This document shows positions 6,520 to 9,011 of a stretch of DNA of 9,011 nucleotides, one piece after another. The DNA is from Candidatus Binataceae bacterium (GTDB taxonomy: Bacteria > Desulfobacterota > Binatia > Binatales > Binataceae). The notes under the pieces were generated by a model. It saw nothing but the letters and a program-made list of their open reading frames with translations, ran no database searches and was not told where the DNA came from. How positions within the stretch are numbered: position 1 is the first letter of the stretch; the number at the start of each line of letters is the position of its first letter. Both the position numbers and the translations under genes were made by a program. The stretch covers positions 1 through 9,011 of the forward strand of contig JASHZA010000320.1 of assembly GCA_030042765.1 (NCBI GenBank), in the 5' to 3' direction.

Positions 6520-7536
6520 ATGAAGGTTTTCTATGATCGCGACGCCGATCTCGGCGCTCTGCGTCCGCATAAGATAGCAATATTAGGCTTCGGCAGTCAG
6601 GGTCATGCGCACGCCCTGAACCTGCGCGACAGTGGGATGGACGTGAGGGTAGGGCTGCGCAAGGACAGTCCGTCCTGGGAAAAGGCGGCCAAGCAAGGAT
6701 TGCGTGTGGTTGAGACCGCGCAAGCGGCAAAGGAGGCCGATATCGTCATGGTGCTGGTGCCCGACGAGATGGCCTCGGACATCTACAAGACCGAAATCGA
6801 ACCTGGATTGAGCAAGGGCAAGTGTCTGGCCTTCGGGCATGGCTTCAATATCCATTTCAAGTTCATCCAGCCGCCCAAAGATGTGAACGTTTTCATGATC
6901 GCTCCCAAGGGACCAGGGCATCTGGTGCGGTCAGAGTTTATGAAGGGGCGGGGCGTGCCCTGTCTACTCGCAGTTCAGCAGGATCCTTCGGGGGTGACGA
7001 ATCGGATTGGGGTGGCGTACGGCTGCGCGATCGGGGGTGGCCGCGCCGCGATCATCGAGACCAGTTTTCGCGAAGAGACCGAGACCGATCTGTTCGGCGA
7101 GCAGTCTGTGCTTTGCGGCGGACTTACCGAATTGATTCGCGCCGGGTACGAGACGCTCGTCGAAGCCGGCTATGCGCCGGAGATGGCCTACTTTGAATGC
7201 GTGCACGAGGTCAAGCTGATCGTGGATTTGATCTACGAGGGCGGCATCTCGAACATGCGCTACTCGATCAGCAACACCGCCGAGTATGGAGACATGACGC
7301 GCGGCAAAAGGGTAATCGGCCAAGCGACGCGCTCGGCGATGCAGCAGATACTCGCGGACATCCAGTCCGGCAAGTTCGCCAACGAATGGATAGCCGAGTA
7401 CCGAGCGGGCCTGCCAAACTTCAAGCGCCTGCGCGCCGAGGGCGAGAAGCATCCGGTGGAAGAGGTTGGTCGAAAGCTACGGTCCTTCATGCCGTGGCTC
7501 GCGAGCGAACGGCTGGTCGATCGGAGCAGGAACTGA
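6520..7536 (+). CDS. ilvC: Ketol-acid reductoisomerase, class I, NADPH type
   Basis: Converts acetolactate and acetohydroxybutyrate to the dihydroxy acids by Mg-dependent alkyl migration and NADPH reduction, the second step of branched-chain amino acid synthesis in the cytosol. At 338 residues it is the short class I form. The N-terminal Rossmann domain has GFGSQG (23-28). The cofactor loop GLRKDSPS (45-52) carries R47, S50 and S52, which favour NADPH. FGHGFN (105-110) and APKGPGH (128-134) follow. The knotted helical domain has the Mg ligands D190 and E194 (TDLFGEQ), E226 and E230 (FECVHE), and substrate-binding S251 in [12 protein letters not shown]. All key residues are present. The start is ATG 6520, with AGGAG at 6507-6511 overlapping the ilvN stop codon. 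psd follows after five bases, so ilvN-ilvC-psd-pssA looks like one transcript. Confidence 0.99.
   Translation: MKVFYDRDADLGALRPHKIAILGFGSQGHAHALNLRDSGMDVRVGLRKDSPSWEKAAKQGLRVVETAQAAKEADIVMVLVPDEMASDIYKTEIEPGLSKGKCLAFGHGFNIHFKFIQPPKDVNVFMIAPKGPGHLVRSEFMKGRGVPCLLAVQQDPSGVTNRIGVAYGCAIGGGRAAIIETSFREETETDLFGEQSVLCGGLTELIRAGYETLVEAGYAPEMAYFECVHEVKLIVDLIYEGGISNMRYSISNTAEYGDMTRGKRVIGQATRSAMQQILADIQSGKFANEWIAEYRAGLPNFKRLRAEGEKHPVEEVGRKLRSFMPWLASERLVDRSRN
7523..7532 (+). promoter_or_regulatory. Shine-Dalgarno supporting the TTG start of psd
   Basis: GGAGCAGGAA lies within the last codons of ilvC, nine bases before TTG 7542. No ATG or GTG in the psd frame lies between it and the conserved N-terminal segment, so it decides the start. 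Confidence 0.6.
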
Positions 7537-7541
7537 AGCGC

Positions 7542-8243
7542 TTGGACGAAGCCACCAGGGCCGAGGGGGTCGCTGCGGAGCCCCAGCCGGTTCCGGCACG
7601 TCTCGCGACGCTGATACGAATTGCGCCGGAAGGCATGTTGATCGCGGGTAGCGTAGCATTGCCGGGGTTAATCGCGATCGCGATTGGATTGCGCTGGGCG
7701 GGGGCTTTTGTTCTGTTGGTGTCCGCCGCGGTTGGAGCTTTTTTTCGCGATCCCGAGCGGATCTCAAAGGCCGCTCCAGGCGCAGTTCTTTCGGGCGCCG
7801 ACGGCAAGGTGTGCGACGTCCGCGAAGGACCGCTTCCGGGTGGACCTCGCAACGAGATTTACCGCCAGGTCTCGGTTTTCATGTCACCGCTCAATGTCCA
7901 CGTCAACCGCGCACCGGCAGGCGGCAGAGTTCTGAACGTTCGGCACACGGCAGGCGAGTTTCGTGCGGCATTTCGCGACGACGCCAGCGATCACAACGAG
8001 CGCAATCTGATCACGTTGGCCGGAGAGGGTGGCCGCTGCTATGCCGTAGTGCAGGTGGCGGGCTACCTCGCGCGGCGAATCGTATGCCGCGTCCATCCGG
8101 AGGACACTGTCGAGCGCGGCCAGCGCATCGGGCTTATAATGTTTGGCAGCCGGGTCGACCATTTCATGCCGCGGGAGTTTCGCGTCAGGGTGGCCGTTGG
8201 AGATCGGGTCCGAGCGGGACTCAGCATAATCGGAGAACTTTAG
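7542..8243 (+). CDS. psd: Phosphatidylserine decarboxylase, short form
   Basis: Membrane-bound pyruvoyl enzyme that decarboxylates phosphatidylserine to phosphatidylethanolamine. The proenzyme cleaves itself to create the pyruvoyl group. Starting at TTG 7542 it has 233 residues, fitting the short class (about 210-235). Hydrophobic residues 33-66 form a membrane hairpin ending in FFRDPER (67-73). Then come SGADGKV with D87, MSPLNVHVNRAP with H120, and FGSRVD (201-206), where cleavage before S203 makes the beta chain and the alpha chain with the pyruvoyl group. D87, H120 and S203 match the self-cleavage Asp-His-Ser triad known in the family. The frame stays open upstream into ilvC, but that part is shadow coding. 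TTG 7542 has GGAGCAGGAA (7523-7532) before it and leaves only five bases after the ilvC stop. The first methionine codon, ATG 7635, would cut into the conserved N-terminal segment. Confidence 0.95.
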   Translation: MDEATRAEGVAAEPQPVPARLATLIRIAPEGMLIAGSVALPGLIAIAIGLRWAGAFVLLVSAAVGAFFRDPERISKAAPGAVLSGADGKVCDVREGPLPGGPRNEIYRQVSVFMSPLNVHVNRAPAGGRVLNVRHTAGEFRAAFRDDASDHNERNLITLAGEGGRCYAVVQVAGYLARRIVCRVHPEDTVERGQRIGLIMFGSRVDHFMPREFRVRVAVGDRVRAGLSIIGEL

Positions 8244-8246
8244 ACG

Positions 8247-9011
8247 ATGAAGCCTGAAACAAGCCGGGACGAGGCGCGGCGTGCGCGGATGCGTCTCATC
8301 TCGGGACGTTTGAGGGAGCAGCGCGAGAAGGTCGCGGTGCCACTCAAGCGCGGCGTCTTTCTGGTTCCGGCGACGATTACTTCGCTCGGCTTGCTCGCGG
8401 GATTTTACTCGCTGATTTCGGCGATCAACGAGCATTTTGAACTGGCGGCGCTGATGATCGCGGTGGCGTTTGTCTGCGACGGTCTCGACGGGCGGGTCGC
8501 GCGCGCCTCGTGTACTTCGAGCCAGTTCGGGGTCGAGTACGACAGCCTTTCCGACGTGGTTGCGTTTGGCGTGGCGCCGGCAGCCCTGGCATATAGCTGG
8601 GCGCTCAGGCCGCTGGGCGCGTTCGCGATCGTAATTAGCGGACTTTACGTCGTATGTGCCGCGCTGCGGCTGGCGCGCTTTAACGTGCAGACCGCAAGTG
8701 CGGACAAACGGCGTTTCACCGGACTGCCGGTACCCGGCGCCGCCGCCATGATCGCCGGCATAGTGTTGGCCTACAGCTATTTCGAGTTCAACCTTCCGCG
8801 CGCGATGTGTACCGTAATGGCGCCGATCACGCTGGCGCTTGCGGGTCTGATGATTTCGCGGGTGCCGTATCCGAGCTTCAAGGGACTCGACCTCCGCAAG
8901 CGCGCGCAGATCGAGTTGATGGTGGGGGTGCTGGTGGTGGCGGCGATGCTGTTCGCGATGCCGCAATTTACGTGGTTTGTGATGGCGACGGCATACGTAC
9001 TGTCGGGGCCG
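8247..9011 (+). CDS. pssA: CDP-diacylglycerol-serine O-phosphatidyltransferase (3' end outside window)
   Basis: Integral membrane CDP-alcohol phosphatidyltransferase that makes phosphatidylserine from CDP-diacylglycerol and serine. Its product is the substrate of the psd product upstream. The frame is open for 255 codons to the window edge without a stop, so the end is missing, probably by only a little. A charged N-terminus (1-35) precedes the first helix (about 37-60). The catalytic motif D-x2-DG-x2-AR-x8-G-x3-D-x3-D is complete: D78, D81, G82, A85, R86, G95, D99 and D103. PssA-type downstream marks are ALRLARFNV (138-146) and FTGLPVPGAA (157-166), followed by more hydrophobic helices. ATG 8247 lies three bases after the psd stop, with GGAGA at 8232-8236. 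Pgs-type synthases share the first motif, but the downstream marks and the pairing with psd favour PssA. leuA often follows in related gene orders, but is not visible here. Confidence 0.95.
   Translation, partial: MKPETSRDEARRARMRLISGRLREQREKVAVPLKRGVFLVPATITSLGLLAGFYSLISAINEHFELAALMIAVAFVCDGLDGRVARASCTSSQFGVEYDSLSDVVAFGVAPAALAYSWALRPLGAFAIVISGLYVVCAALRLARFNVQTASADKRRFTGLPVPGAAAMIAGIVLAYSYFEFNLPRAMCTVMAPITLALAGLMISRVPYPSFKGLDLRKRAQIELMVGVLVVAAMLFAMPQFTWFVMATAYVLSGP

Noticed and set aside
7197..7541. Upstream extension of psd inside ilvC
   Set aside because: The psd frame is open there, but the residues are unrelated to Psd and the region encodes essential ilvC motifs in another frame. TTG 7542 with a ribosome-binding site is the better start.
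7884..8966. Long reverse-strand open frame of 360 codons opposite psd and pssA
   Set aside because: Its protein is rich in Arg, His and Gln with no recognisable motif. It lies opposite two well-supported genes and is the typical antisense shadow of GC-rich coding sequence.

Overview
The window is a compact, GC-rich run of twelve genes, all on the + strand, with gaps of at most about 120 bases. It has no RNA genes, mobile elements, CRISPR arrays or long repeats that I can see. Every gene falls in a recognisable family, so this is a bacterial core-gene region rather than an accessory island. The order (tsf-pyrH-frr-uppS-cdsA-rseP, then ilvN-ilvC-psd-pssA) resembles what I recall from Geobacter-like and other 'deltaproteobacterial' genomes. 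I infer a Gram-negative lineage of that broad kind (Desulfobacterota, Myxococcota, Binatota or similar), with low certainty on the exact phylum.

Region 1 (1-3369) is the translation and envelope cluster. It holds the 3' end of tsf (EF-Ts), pyrH (UMP kinase), frr (ribosome recycling factor), uppS (undecaprenyl-PP synthase, GTG start) and cdsA (CDP-diacylglycerol synthase, non-ATG start overlapping uppS). Region 2 (3404-5875) holds rseP (site-2 intramembrane protease with an unusual insertion of about 85-100 residues), tsaB (tRNA t6A synthesis) and a small DUF465/YdcH-like coiled-coil gene whose start lies inside tsaB. Region 3 (5984-9011) holds ilvN and ilvC (branched-chain amino acid synthesis), then psd and pssA (phosphatidylethanolamine synthesis). 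pssA runs off the right edge, and its open frame of 255 codons has no stop in the window.

Functionally, cdsA, pssA and psd together cover CDP-diacylglycerol to phosphatidylserine to phosphatidylethanolamine. uppS supplies the lipid carrier for cell-wall synthesis. ilvN is the regulatory subunit of acetolactate synthase, and ilvC performs the next step. Two expected partners are missing from their usual places: dxr between cdsA and rseP, and ilvB directly before ilvN.

I did not find a previously undescribed system. The points most worth a second look are the RseP insertion, the altered acidic residues in the CdsA C-terminal signature (DRxD reads DRTC, GDLxES reads GDLTGS), the two missing partner genes, and the 50-base tsaB/DUF465 overlap.
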